A stretch of 64,000 nucleotides of DNA from Cryptomeria japonica (Eukaryota; Streptophyta; Pinopsida; Cupressales; Cupressaceae), in NCBI RefSeq assembly GCF_030272615.1, contig NC_081406.1:473554900-473618899 (forward strand), given 5' to 3'. This document shows, piece by piece, positions 12,073 to 23,557 of the stretch (the first letter of the stretch is position 1; each line of letters starts with the position of its first letter). The translations under genes and the position numbers were made by a program. The notes under the pieces were generated by a model. It made no database searches, was not told where the DNA came from, and saw only the letters and a program-made list of their open reading frames with translations.

Positions 12073-13910
12073 CTAGCTCTCAGCCTCTCCCTCATCGCCT
12101 GGTGGAGGAGGTGGAGCCTGGTAACCGAGATCCTGACGAGGTGCCCGAGCTCCCCCTCATCGTGCCATATACTGCGAGTACGGTACAACCTACTGCGCTA
12201 CAGGAATAGCTACATTGTAAGCTGCAACATAATAAGCCGCCTGATTGGTCTAGTGCAAAACCTCCTATTGCAAAGCGTCGGTCTCTGCCCTCCTCTCTAT
12301 GACCTGACGATCGCGCTCATCCCTAAGCTCCACTAGCTTTCGGTCTCATTCCACCAGCTGAGTCTGTGCCACCGTCAACTGTGACTCTAACCTTGCTAGG
12401 TGTTCTCTCATCGATCGTGCTATGTTGGCCCCCTCATCCCTTGCAGGCTCTCTGCCTCCATCCCCTCCCCCATCGCTGCCTTTGGCTCCCCCTTGCTCCT
12501 CTCTCCTTTGTCGAACCTATCTTGACGTTATTGTCTCCTCCTCTCCTCCACCCTCTGGCCCCCTCACTCCGCCAAGCCTCACTCCAACAGTCCCTATGGA
12601 TCCACCCTCTCCTCTCAGCTGCCTACCACCAGTTGGTATCCTACTACTTCTAGCACTAGGATCGACACCTACCCGCCATGAAGCCTCAGCTCTTTATCCC
12701 TGTCCCTACCCCTGCCCCTTTGCGAGGGCATCATCCTCAACCTCCTCAATACGAGGTGCTGGCTCTACCGAATCAAAAAATCTAGGGAATGGATGTTGTT
12801 GGAACCAATCCTTGTACTAGAGAAATACCCCCGCATCCGCAACATCATCCATGTAGTCCCATCAGAGTCGCTGCAATCTAGTCAACTCCTGCATACTCAG
12901 GGTGTATGATAAACTTGGTGAACATCCCCGCCTCTCCTCATCAGCATATCTCACGTATGTTGTGTACTCATGCGAGATCCCCTGAGGCCTACCATACTGC
13001 CTCATCACTTGAGATACCACAAATCACTCCACTACAATCTACGATCTACCAATGAGTGGGCGTGTAACAAAAAGATCCCTGCGTATGATCCTCCAGTCAT
13101 CCCATGGCTCTAAGCCCCTGTAAGGTCTCCATACAACAGCTATTAAGTCATCCAGTTGTCATCTCCAAAAATTGGTCTTGCCCAAATGGGGCTATGTAAC
13201 ATAACCTGAATACCTGTACACAATCGACTGACTAGGCTCTCTACTATCATCTATAATCGATCGGCATACTGGGAGGTGCTCCCACACCCATATATGTAAG
13301 ATCAAGACACCTACAGCCATGCTCTTCCCCTCTTTGTACACAATCTCATGCATCTCACGATACATGTGTGCTAATATACATGAACCCCAACCTAGTCTCT
13401 GAGGGGTCTCCATCAACCTCTCCAGCATCCTGCCCCATCCATACTGGAATCCCTATTGTCCCCTATCTGGCATCAGAAAGCAGCTGATAAAACCTGCTAG
13501 AACACAAGCAAGAGGAAACTCCTCACTGTACCTGCTCATCATGATATCCCAACTGATAGAATGTGTCAAGATATCTGGATCCTTGAATACACATCTGATA
13601 GCCTATAATCTAGGAAGATGTGTTGCATCATAATCTACCATACCCCCAGCTAAAGGGATACGGAGAATCCTATAAACATCCTCGGGAGTGATGGTCATCT
13701 CCCCAACTGACAAATGAAAGGTATTATGCTCTGAATGAAATCGCTCAACTAATGCTATGAGCATACCGTGATTCACATAGATATCTGGTAATATAAGCAG
13801 GTGTGTCAAATCATACACATCAATATGTGCCTGCTCAACCTCTGAAAGTTGTCAAACTAAGGTCATCGTAGGTGGATAAACACACCTGAAGAGCACATGA
13901 GGCAATTGAA
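12073..13910 (-). pseudogene. Antisense gene with plant mobile domain (PMD / MAIN-like), decayed
   Basis: Read on the minus strand, one frame stays in register for about 610 codons from 13910 to a stop at 12073-12075, interrupted by scattered single stops but no net frameshift. Plant mobile domain (aminotransferase-like, PF10536) hallmarks: FHLSVGEMTITPEDVYRIL (about 13725), LILHIWVWEHLPVCRSII (about 13290) and VSQVMRQYGRPQGI (about 13000). After the domain come an acidic stretch, a Gly/Arg-rich linker, a heptad-like segment (LARLESQLTVAQTQLVE) and a Pro-rich acidic tail. Host PMD proteins (MAIN, MAIL1) act in nuclear silencing and development; PMD copies are also known inside gypsy and MULE elements. 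It sits antisense upstream of the LTR, where Tat antisense ORFs occur. The stops are consistent with C-to-T decay. The exact start is unclear. Confidence 0.75.
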
Positions 13911-14075
13911 CCTACAAAAAAATCAAATGAAGCATCAGACAACATCCTAAATAAGCCTACAAGATAAGTAAAACATCCTAAAAATCCAACTACGTCAATT
14001 GCAAAATCAAAATTTCAAGTTTAGACCTTCAAAAAATGCTCACTGTTTCCCAAACGACAAAACACAGAAGGGCAG

Positions 14076-14239
14076 TGACTCGTACGAGTCAGGATTAGGC
14101 CCCGGATGACAAAATGGTCTCTTATGAATGTTGTCATACGATAGAAGGGTGGGGTTAGAATGACAAAACTAATGACCCTAAATGACAAAACAAATTTAAC
14201 AGTTTGTCGTACGAGACAGGATCCTGTCTCGCATGACAA
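14076..14239 (+). repeat. Cluster of CGTACG palindromes and a 36-bp near-palindrome
   Basis: A perfect 16-bp palindrome lies at 14076-14091 (tgactcgtacgagtca). A perfect 20-bp palindrome lies at 14212-14231 (cgagacaggatcctgtctcg), extended by ttgtc/gacaa arms to 14204-14239 with a 3-nt mismatch on each side. Between them lie gtcatacgatag and several atgacaaaa words. The same TCGTACGA word recurs in the leader at 16820-17010. Confidence 0.85.
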
Positions 14240-14969
14240 AATGTAAAAACCCGACTTCAACATGCCAAAAACTTGAAAAATCAACAAAAAAAATCAATAT
14301 TGAAATGATTAATAGGCTTAAGATCGATCACTTACCGCTAGCTTGTAGTTTCGAGGTCGATTATGTCATCTTTGGTGCTCGAATTGATGCATATGAGTGG
14401 GAACCACCATTTTTCTTCACAAAAGGCTTTTTGAATTTTCAAACTTGGAGGGTTAAAATGAATTGAAAATGATACTTTTTACCCATATATAGCCAAAACC
14501 CTAATTTTTCAACTTGCTCTAATGGACATGGAAATTGTACCCTTAGCTAATTTGCCCATCCTGATTCTATTTTTGGGATCGAAATCAAAATTCGAGATCA
14601 TTTTTCTAGTCAATTTTATCAAATTTGGACCACTTAGCGCTTTTTAAAAACTCACTCTTTCTCCAATTTGCGCTCAATCTCTCGTAAATCAACGTTGAAT
14701 CTCAATTTATTCTACAAATCAACTTTGCGCTCACTTTTCTCATCTCACTTAATCTTCAAAAATTCCTCTGAATCATTTGTGCTCAACTCATTATCATCAC
14801 TCAAAATTGCATATCATCATGTACCCTCGCTATCTTTCGATTTCGCTCCCAAGAGGGCATACTCGTGACCTTATGACCTCACATCTTCAATGTCGAGAAA
14901 ATTTTCAAATCTTCATCAAAAGTCGAAAAAAAAAAAATCTTTTCAACTAAAGACAATCAAATAAGACCT

Positions 14970-15510
14970 CATCACTTTATCGCTTTATATCAAGTTGAGA
15001 TCTCTCGATCATCTGAATCGAATCAATCGCTAGGGGCGTATCAGTTTCATCGCTTCATATCAAGCTGATATTGTCTTCGTCTGAATCAGTCTCTTAACAT
15101 TAATCAATTTCATTGCTTTTTATCAAGATAATTATTCGTTTAAACTCAATCAAGGGTTTAAAGAGTATCTTTGATCACACACTCAATCTAAGAAGGTGTT
15201 CAGTTTCATCGCTTCAAATCAAGTTGGATAGTTTATCTTCGCTCATCGTATCTTGATCAATCAAGTTCAAGATCGATTTTATCTTCGCTCACTATGTCTA
15301 GTTCAATCAATTTCTAGATCAGTAAGATCCGCTTCTTCATCAATCAAGTTCAAGTTTGGTATCTTTGCTCTCTATCGGTCCTAGTTCAATCAAGTTCGGG
15401 ATTGGTATCGCTTTAATCAACTCTGTTCAGCTTCATCACTTCAAATCAAGCTAAACACCTTGCTCTTCATCTGGTTCATGATCAATCAAGTTCAAAACTA
15501 GTATTTCCTA
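14970..15510 (+). repeat. Degenerate dispersed repeats (catcgcttcaaatcaag and tcaatcaagttcaag)
   Basis: Variants of ttcatcgcttcaaatcaag appear near 14975, 15048, 15098, 15203 and 15430, alternating with variants of atcaatcaagttcaag near 15260, 15310, 15345, 15390 and 15485. Spacing is irregular and there is no coding potential. The block ends just before the polypurine tract. Confidence 0.6.
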
Positions 15511-15553
15511 GACATCAAATTTTATTTGAATCAACGCATTGCTCGCACATTAT

Positions 15554-15569
15554 TTCAAAGAGGGGCAAA
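15554..15569 (+). promoter_or_regulatory. Polypurine tract, Tat element 2
   Basis: The tract ttcaaagaggggcaaa directly abuts the LTR start TGTAATACCC and matches the element 1 tract in its core. It shows that the sequence to the left is the 3' end of an internal region. Confidence 0.88.
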
Positions 15570-16719
15570 TGTAATACCCTAAAAATGGTCATCTAAACCA
15601 TGGGCCCCTAATCTTGACAACATCACCAAGGTCCTAATCAAAAAGGCAATTAAATAAATCTTGAGCACATAATTAATTCTTTAATCATCAAATGTCACGT
15701 GGAAAAATTAATCACTCAATATTAATTAAATATGTATTTAATTAATCGATCATTCCAAGTAAATCATTTTAAACAATTATCTTATTTATTTTATTAAAAA
15801 TCCTAGTATATTTAATTAAATAAATCAATTTTCCATGAAATCATCAAAAAGAGGAATTAATTTGAAAAATAAATAAAAATTGCTATAAATCTTCAAAAAA
15901 GGAAACAAATCAAGAAAGATGAATTGGAAATTATGAGCACAAATCTTCAAAAAAGGAAATAAATCAAAAAGAGGAATTAATTGACCAGAAAAAAATTAAA
16001 AAATGAGAAAAGAAATCAATTGGAGATAATCTTGAAAAAACAAATTAAAATTTGATAAATAATCTCAGAGAAATTGATAAATAATCTCAGAGAAAGCAAT
16101 TAAAAACAATTAAATATTAAAATTGAATGAAATAGAGAATAAATCTTTTTTTTTATTTTATCTTAATTTTAGTTCAATTTCCTTTAAAACTGAGAAAAGC
16201 ATCCAATCACATCAATTCACTTGGATTGTGCTTCCTCTTGGAAAATCTTGACCGCTCATCATCATTTGATCTCAACCATTGGTTTCTTTTTGAATTTTCT
16301 ATAAATTCAGGCTTTCATCTCTCATTCAAAAATCCTGGATAATATATTGTTATTATGTTGTTTTTGCTCTAGGTTCATTGAGAATTTGCATTGAGATATT
16401 GCATATTAGTTCATTCATATTGCGTAAATCATTTAGCTTAAATATTCATATATTGCTTAAATCAGGTTAGATTAATCTTGCCTCCATTTAACTCATATTC
16501 ATGCTCATATAGATTAAAAATCCTTCGTTTAGGTGTTGTCTAGTTACTGGATAGCTTAGCAATCTGAGAGCAATCTAAAATCGCTTCTACTAGAAGGCAA
16601 TAGGTCGCTTTGTCATGGTTTATTATTCATTGATTATTGATTTACTAACCATGCATCTAATGACTTAATTGAAGTGTTGTGTATTCCAGATACAGATACA
16701 GGTCCACTTTTCACACACA
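15570..16719 (+). repeat. LTR of Tat element 2 (1150 bp), shared by two internal regions
   Basis: It starts TGTAATACCC and ends tcacacaca, immediately before a primer-binding site. The TATA-like ttctataaattcagg lies near 16308. A second copy lies at 22424-23553; by eye the first 190 bp differ at about seven bases and one indel, several of them CpG to TpG or CpA. Having a polypurine tract on the left and a primer site on the right, this LTR is simultaneously a 3' and a 5' LTR. Confidence 0.9.
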
Positions 16720-16723
16720 TTTT

Positions 16724-16741
16724 TGGCGCCCACCGTGGGGC
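16724..16741 (+). promoter_or_regulatory. Primer-binding site complementary to tRNA-Lys
   Basis: The 18 bases tggcgcccaccgtggggc follow the LTR end by 4 nt. Their complement ends in CCA and matches, from memory, the 3' end of plant tRNA-Lys(CUU). This is where minus-strand cDNA would start. Confidence 0.8.
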
Positions 16742-17879
16742 AAAAGACTACTTTTTCGGCCTCAAAATCATTTTTTTGTTATCATGCAGGTTTCATTAGT
16801 ACAATCTCTGTGAAATATCGTACGAGTGGTATTACTGCATCATACGACATTTTGTCGAAGCCTTTTATCTGTCGTACGAATCAGAAAATGGTGTCATATG
16901 ACATTCTGTTCTGATTATCTGAGTTTATCTTCTGTCGTCCTATGCTTAGTTCTAACTCGTACGATAAAAGCCTTTTGTCATTTCACTCTATGATAATTGT
17001 CGTACGATGTTGTATTCTGTTGGGTTAAAACAAGTTTCACTTTTCAGGTTTTTTGTCAAATTTTGATTATGATAATGCTAACCCTGAATCGTCTTCTATC
17101 TGCCTGATATTTTCACAGCTTAACCAGTTTCTTGCAGGACGCTTGTCAAAGAATTTATCAATCTAACATACACCTGTCAAAGAATGAAAACAACATGACT
17201 ACTGATACATTCTTTTTACAGGTTGTCTAAAGAGAATAAACTAAACGTCGTGTATTCTTTAAATTCATTTTTTTTAGGCACCTAAATTGCTATCTAGTTA
17301 AAGAACAAATCTGTATTTCAAGTTTTTAGAAAATTCTTAGAGGTAGGAGAGTATGCTCTTGTCTTTTTCTAGACAATCAAAAATCCAAACCCTTGAGGCT
17401 TTTTCTTTGTTTGAGATTTGTACATCTTTAGCAGGCCTGCCCTCCCGAGGAGCTTAAAAACTCTTAAAGTCATTACGATTGGTGTGAGGGGAACGGCCTA
17501 AGTGGGAACGGCTAAATGCCAAGTACTCCAACCCACTATAAAATAACGTGATTTGATGAAAATCAAGTCAACAGTAGTGATCGGGAAGAGCTCTCCTCAG
17601 TACCTTTGGGTATATTGAACCTTGGTTTTCAAGGCTGGGAGACCTCTTAATTGAGTTTATACCTAGACGCGTCGAACAAACCCCTTACTAGATCCAATTG
17701 AAATTAGAAGCTACCTGATTCACCTCTGAAAGGTTGATAATCTTTGTGCAACAGAGATAGTAACTCTCCCAAGACACTCTCCATATCGTGTGATGCTATA
17801 TTTGTTCTGGTGTGATGTTTTAGTTTCATAGTGTGTTGATTTAATTTTTACAGTGTGATGCTCTAACTATCCTTGTGTG
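16742..17879 (+). other. 5' leader (untranslated region) of a Tat element, truncated
   Basis: It is homologous to 23576-24425 up to about 17590. It contains six TCGTACGA-like words between 16820 and 17010 and the conserved block around 17430-17580 (cctgccctcccgaggagc). After 17590 it continues without a counterpart in the second copy and stops at 17879, where a solo LTR appears to be inserted. Short frames in it, such as 16669-16914, cross the LTR/leader junction and are not genes. No gag follows. Confidence 0.75.
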
Positions 17880-20800
17880 TGTTGTAGTACCCCTTCTCGA
17901 TTAGACTCTTTTTGGACTTATGTTTGACTTCAGTTGATTGTTCAGTGGATACATTATTGTTATACTTTATTCATACTTTATGCGATGTTATTACATGCTT
18001 TAACTTGATATGTAGTGTATGTTTTCATGCAGTATTTCATTACTTATGTTAAATGTGATTTTATGGATTACTAACATGGACTGACATATTTACTTTATAT
18101 GTGCGATGTGTTATTTGTATGTTTCATGTTGCAAGTGTATGGGATGCGAGGGGATGATTTTCCTTCACTCTCTCCAGTGAGACAGAGAATGTCGCGATTC
18201 TCCTTCATCAGTGTGTGTCATGTCTATTTATGTATTTATCTATATGCACGTGTGGTTCATTGATGCGGGATATTGCAGGTACAAGTACAGGGTAGGTACG
18301 GGGTATCGACTCCACCTAGTTTCACAAGTCTAAGCGTGCCTTATTTGTCTAATGGGAGTGGAGGAGATAGTTGTTGGACCCTAACTTGACCGCAGTTACA
18401 CTCATATGAGTGTTGTCAGTCGGTCGTTTTTCTTGTTTGTCCGGTATGCGAGTTCATTTTGTGAGTCATCGTTTCATCATTCCTCATTTTGCGTGCTTCT
18501 GATTATTTGAATAGTTATTAAAATTGAGTGAATGATGTTATTATGTTGGCTTAATTAGTTATTTAATATGCTCTTGAGTTTATCCATTTAATTTAATAAA
18601 TGAGTTTCTAGATTTAAATGGTTAAATTTGCTTAATATATTGTGTTATAGTTGTATTAAATTATTTGAAAGAGAAATAAGTAAATGTTTTACTATTTAAG
18701 TTTTAAATGCTTATGTTGAGTTAAAGTCTCATGGGAAAACAAAATGAAAAATAAATAAAGGCATTCCCTTTTACCTTTTTTTTATTTAACTTTTAGATTT
18801 TATTTTGTTCAAAAAGGGATTGTGTCATAAAAAAATAAAATCAGATTTCTTTTACTTTTTAAATAGTTTATTCTTACTGGTTGGAAAAACTTTTTAACCT
18901 AAAAAGTTTAGGTTGAAATATTTTTGGCTTTATTGCCTGTGAGTTCACGGGAAGAGAGGAGGATTTTTGGAATGCAAAATTTGAAAATCCATTTGGAAGG
19001 AGGATCCTGGATTTGGAATTTGTATGCAAGGTTGAAGCTCTTCCACAAATTTGCTTCCTGGATTGCTTTACAGGTTGGGTAGTTTTCGTCTTATGTTTCA
19101 ATAAAAAAAAAAATTGAATGTTGATCTTTCTTCCTATGTGTTTGATTTAAATTTGTGAAATCTTGTTGGAGACTCTTGTTGGAAGCTTGTTTTGTAAAAT
19201 GGAGTAGTTTTCTATTGGATTCAATTAAATTTCATTTCAATTTGTTTTGTTGAAGAGTTTTTCCAATTTTCTGTTGGCTGTGTATTTTCAAGTTCTTGCA
19301 AAAATTTGGTTTTTGATTATATCCTTTATTGGTGTAGTATGGAATAGAATTTGTTTTCTGAGTGTTTGCAAGTTTCTATTTGTCCAAATTTGGGGGTTAT
19401 GCTTGCAAAATTTTGTCAATTTTGCCCTCTTTGTTTGATCCAAAAATTATCCCCGTGTGTGAAGAAATGTAGGAATTGATTTAATTCCCTCTATTTTTGT
19501 TTATTTCTCTTTAAATTTGCCCGGATTTTGATTTGGGTCTTGTTATTTCATTTGGTTTACTAAAAATCTTGTTTGGGGAAAGAATTTTTTTTTTTTAAAG
19601 TATATCTATTGCTCTCTATTTTGTTGCAAAGATTTTTAAAAAAATAGCAAAAAGATTAAATGAAAATATTCTTTTTTATTATAGTTTATAAAAAAATAAA
19701 AAAAATTATGAAGGGATGCGTGGCGGGGAGCTGGGCTCGACCCAGCCACGCACCCCCAGCAGCTCGCACTGCTACCACATGTATGTGGTAGTAGGCTTGG
19801 CCCATGGACCCACCATGGAGAATTTTGGTTTTTTTTTAATTAATTTTTTTTGTTTTTAAATTATATATTTTAAAAAATAAATATTAATATAATGATAGTG
19901 CTTTGTTATTATTAATAGTTAATAATTAATAATAATAATATAATTTTAATGTTTTGTTAATTATTAATAGTTAATAATTATTATTGTATATATATATATA
20001 TATATTAGTTTTTATCAATTTATAAATAGTTTAATGAAATGGTTTAATTTATAAATTAAATGATGCCTTTAAAATAGATGTATTATTTATTTTGGGGTGT
20101 TTGTTCATTTAATTATTATGATTTTTGTTGGTTCAAGTTAAAAGAGGTAAATTAATTATTTATGATTAGTTAGATTTCTAGTCCTATTGGTTCAATGATG
20201 GCTTGAATTTTGTCGTAATCTTCATGGTGATGTTTTATTAATTTAAATGATGAAATTGAAAGTGTATATGATGTTGTTATTCTCAAATATTGACTGTGCT
20301 CAGACTTAGTGAATTTAACTTTTCTTGCAAGGGGTTTATTTGGTTGTTATTTCTCGTCTTTGTGAGTCATCTTGTTGTGGCGTATCTTGTATCTCTTGAC
20401 CAAGTGATGTATTATGACCTCGTTGTCTTAACCATGTTGTGCCTATTCATTATGGTTAACCAAGGGTTAGTAAGTCTTTGTTTTGGCCACCTGTATTTTG
20501 ATAGTGGTGTTATGGTTGTCTGTTTCGTTGTAGGGTCCTCGTAGACTGACCATGTTCATTTAGTGTCCTATGAGAGAGTAGCTTTCAAGTGGGGGTCACA
20601 CCCGAAATGGTTGGCAGGATAACCCCTCGAAAGTCAGATAATAAGTGATAAACTAATAATTGATTAGGGGGTGGGTAGTTTTTAATATTAATTAAGATAT
20701 TGTACCCCATGCATGGTTGAGTGCTCGTATAGACTCAAGATGTAGTGGGAAGGCCTGGAATGGCAAACTGACCACCTTGTCTTTATGAAGGGTTGGTAGG

Positions 20801-21675
20801 GTCCGCATGAGACTTAGATGGAACTGGGGGTTCGGGAAAGGTTACCAGGATAACCCAAGATGGGGGTCACGACCTATGGAGGCCTACCTAGGGTAACCAT
20901 CATAAGCTATGCGATGACACTCTCTCTTTAGGGTCACTTGAGTATTGTGATGTTGAGTTCACTTGGATTATTGTGGAGTCATCTTGTACCGTCATCCATG
21001 TATTTCTTATGCTTGCTTGAGGGTCCTTTGTTATCTCCTAGCACGGTGGGGTGATTCCATTTTGGGATCACATGGTCGAGTGGTAGTGCCACTTCCCATC
21101 GGATGTTCTTGTTCATACCTTTTTGAGAGGATTGGCTTCGCAGGTGTTCCTGTGGTTTGTGACTCATGCATTATCTCATGTTTGAGATTATTGTACTTTG
21201 GAGACCAATCTCGTCATTTGTATTAATTAATTTATGTAACCTTGTAATTGGTAATGTTGTAAGTTGTTCATGTATTATTGAGAGCCATGTATTTAATGAA
21301 CAATGTAATCTTAAGTTTTGGATGTTATTTTATCAGTTATCCTTATGCTATGTGCAAATGCTTTATTGAAGAGAAGATTATATTGTTATACTTCAATCTT
21401 TAAATGGTGTAATTTGTTATATGTTTATGGTTTATATTGTTCAATGAGTAAATGATGGTTAATTGGATTAATCGTAATAATGGAATTTAACCTTTTGTTT
21501 AATTGGTCGTTGGTAACCCTTTAGGAATTTTGGTGTTAGTCTTTCGCTTGTGTTATTATTGTGCAATGTAGTAATTAATGCACTTATTGTGATTTATACT
21601 TTTTTGTTAAAAATATTTCACTCTTACTTGCTTAGTTGTATGGTTTTCCTTTGGGGTTCTTGGTGGGGCATTACA
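17880..21675 (-). repeat. Probable solo LTR, minus orientation (about 3.8 kb)
   Basis: Read on the minus strand it starts TGTAATGCCCCACC (21675 leftward) and ends ggggtactacaaca (to 17880), giving TG...CA ends inside a longer imperfect terminal inverted repeat. The flanks both read tgtg(t): 17876-17879 and 21676-21679. No primer site or polypurine tract adjoins it, so a solo LTR is the simplest reading. A second sequence starting TGTAATGCCCACC in plus orientation lies at 49943. There is no coding capacity; AT-rich, with a GC-rich island at 19714-19816. The 3.8-kb length is unusual, and it could instead be two abutting fragments. Confidence 0.5.
19714..19816 (+). repeat. GC-rich island with two hairpins inside the solo LTR
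   Basis: gcgtggc and gccacgc arms enclose inner ctggg/cccag arms (about 19720-19751). Downstream, ctaccacat and atgtggtag form a 9-bp stem with a 2-nt loop (19772-19791). It is surrounded by AT-rich sequence. Confidence 0.75.
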
Positions 21676-22259
21676 TGTGTAATAAGACATAAAGATGATG
21701 TCTTTTCCTAGTGCAGAAGGATGCCACATCTCATCTTTTGGCTTGGTTAATTAAATTAAATAAATTAGATTTAATATTTTTTAATCATCCTTGATTACTA
21801 ATTTAGGATTAAATATGTTAGGGTTAGTATTATGATTTTTAAATGCAAATGAAAAAGAAATGATTAAATTTTGATATTAATATGTTTTCCTTAACATATG
21901 TTTATGTTGCATCTATGGTTTTGAGAGATGGTCTATTAATGCATGACTAAGTGTGACTGAGTGTAGGTGTGAGTCAAAGGCAAGAACATGGTTGAGGAGA
22001 AGATATATAGCCACTTGGTAAAAAATGGGCATGATGGATAAAAGTCTCACACGCCACATAGTTTCACGTAGAACTTGCATTTGAATAACATAATGGATGT
22101 TTTCTAAATAATTTAATGATGCCTATATAAATCATTATTAAAATGTTTCAATTATATTGAAAATGAAGATAAATATGAATACCTTGTTTGTATCCATGTA
22201 TTTTTTATATCCGGTATATGTATATCAACTTTCTTTAGAAATAAAATTGCAAATTTACT

Positions 22260-22309
<50 letters not shown>

Positions 22310-22423
22310 TTTGAAATTGAAATATATGTTTTGAATTTTGAAATGATGTAAACTAATAAAATTTATATTCTTTTGTCTATTTTATGTTTGTGTAATTTTA
22401 ACAAAATTTTAAAAAAATATTTG
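21676..22423 (+). other. AT-rich non-coding segment with (CA)22
   Basis: I see no gene or motif apart from a perfect (CA)n array at 22263-22306. It separates the solo LTR from the second Tat LTR and could be displaced leader or host sequence. Confidence 0.5.
22263..22306 (+). repeat. (CA)22 microsatellite
   Basis: A perfect dinucleotide array of 44 bp lies 118 bp before the second Tat LTR. Confidence 0.97.
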
Positions 22424-23553
22424 TGTAATACCCTAAAAATGGTCATCTAAACCATGGGCCCCTAATCTCAACAACATCACCAAGTACCTAATCAAAGGCA
22501 ATTAAATAAATCTTGAGCACATAATTAATTCTTTAATCATCAAATGTCACATGGAAAAATTAATCACTCAATATTAATTAAATATTTATTTAATTAATTG
22601 ATCATTCCAAGTAAATCATTTTAAACAATTATCTTATTTATTTTATTAAATATCCTAGCATATTTAATTAAATAAATCAATTTGCCATTAAATCATCAAA
22701 AAGAGGAATTAATTTGAAAAATAAATAAAAATTGCCATAAATCTTCAAAAAAAAGGGCACAAATCAAGAAAGATGGATTGGAATCTATGAGCACAAATCT
22801 TCAAAAAAGGAAATAAATAAAAAAGATGAATTAATTGACCAAAAAAGAATTAAAAAATGAGAAAAGAAATCAATTGGAGATAATTTTGAAAAAATAAATT
22901 AAAAATTGATAAATAAACTCAGAGAAAGCAATTAAAAACGATTAAATATTAAAATTGAATGAAATAGAGAATAAATCAATTTTTATTTTTTTTATCTTAA
23001 TTTTAGTTCAATTTCCTTTAAAACTGAGAAAAGCATCCAATCACATCAATTCACCTGGATTGTGCTTCCTCTTGGATAATCTTGACCGCTCATAATCATT
23101 TGATCTCAGCCGTTGGTTTCTTTCTAAATTTTCTATAAATTCAGGCTTTCATCTCTCATTCAAAAAACCTGGAGAGTATATTGTTATTATGTTGGTTTTG
23201 CTCTAGGTTCATTGAGAATTTGCATTGAGATATTGCATATTAGTTACTTCATATTGCTTAAATCATTTAGCTTAAATATTCATATATTGCTTAAATCAGG
23301 TTAGATTAATCTTGTATCCATTTAGCTCATATTCATGCTCATATAGATTAAAAATTCTTCATTTAGGTGTTGTCTAGTCACTGGATAGCTTAGCAATCTG
23401 AGAGCAATCTAAACTCGCATCTACTAGAAGGCAATAGGTCGCTTTGTAATGGTTTATTATTCATTGATTATTGATTTACTAACCATGCATCTAATGACTT
23501 AATTGAAGTGTTGTGTATTCCAGATACAGATACATGTCCACTTTTCACACACA
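22424..23553 (+). repeat. Second copy of the Tat LTR (1130 bp)
   Basis: It starts TGTAATACCC after atttg and ends cttttcacacaca at 23553, collinear with 15570-16719. No polypurine tract precedes it, so it acts as a 5' LTR or a rearranged copy. Many CpG sites of the first copy are TpG or CpA here. Confidence 0.9.
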
Positions 23554-23557
23554 TTTT

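Larger units (their letters stand above)
13911..15553 (+). other. 3' non-coding region of Tat element 2 / putative upstream region of the antisense gene
   Basis: No sense-strand gene is visible. It contains the palindromic block at 14076-14239 and a degenerate repeat block at 14970-15510, described separately. Because the antisense gene starts near 13910, this region would hold its promoter. I see no clear minus-strand TATA box. Confidence 0.5.
11313..16719 (+). mobile_element. Tat-type gypsy element 2, 3' portion only
   Basis: Seen: an antisense gene (12073-13910), a non-coding 3' region, a polypurine tract (15554-15569) and an LTR with TG...CA ends (15570-16719). No gag or pol of this element is present in the window. 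The junction with element 1 near 11313 is not marked by a target duplication, so the left border is a guess. The lineage rests on the polypurine tract and LTR similarity to element 1 and on the antisense gene, a known Tat trait. Confidence 0.6.

Noticed and set aside
12366-12820. Pro/Leu-rich plus-strand frames
   Set aside because: They are the reverse of the acidic and Gly/Arg-rich tail of the antisense PMD gene, which has clear family motifs on the minus strand.
20290-20544. 84-codon hydrophobic frame resembling a membrane protein
   Set aside because: T-rich sequence of the solo LTR gives Val/Leu/Phe codons by composition; no homologous frame at 49943-53100.
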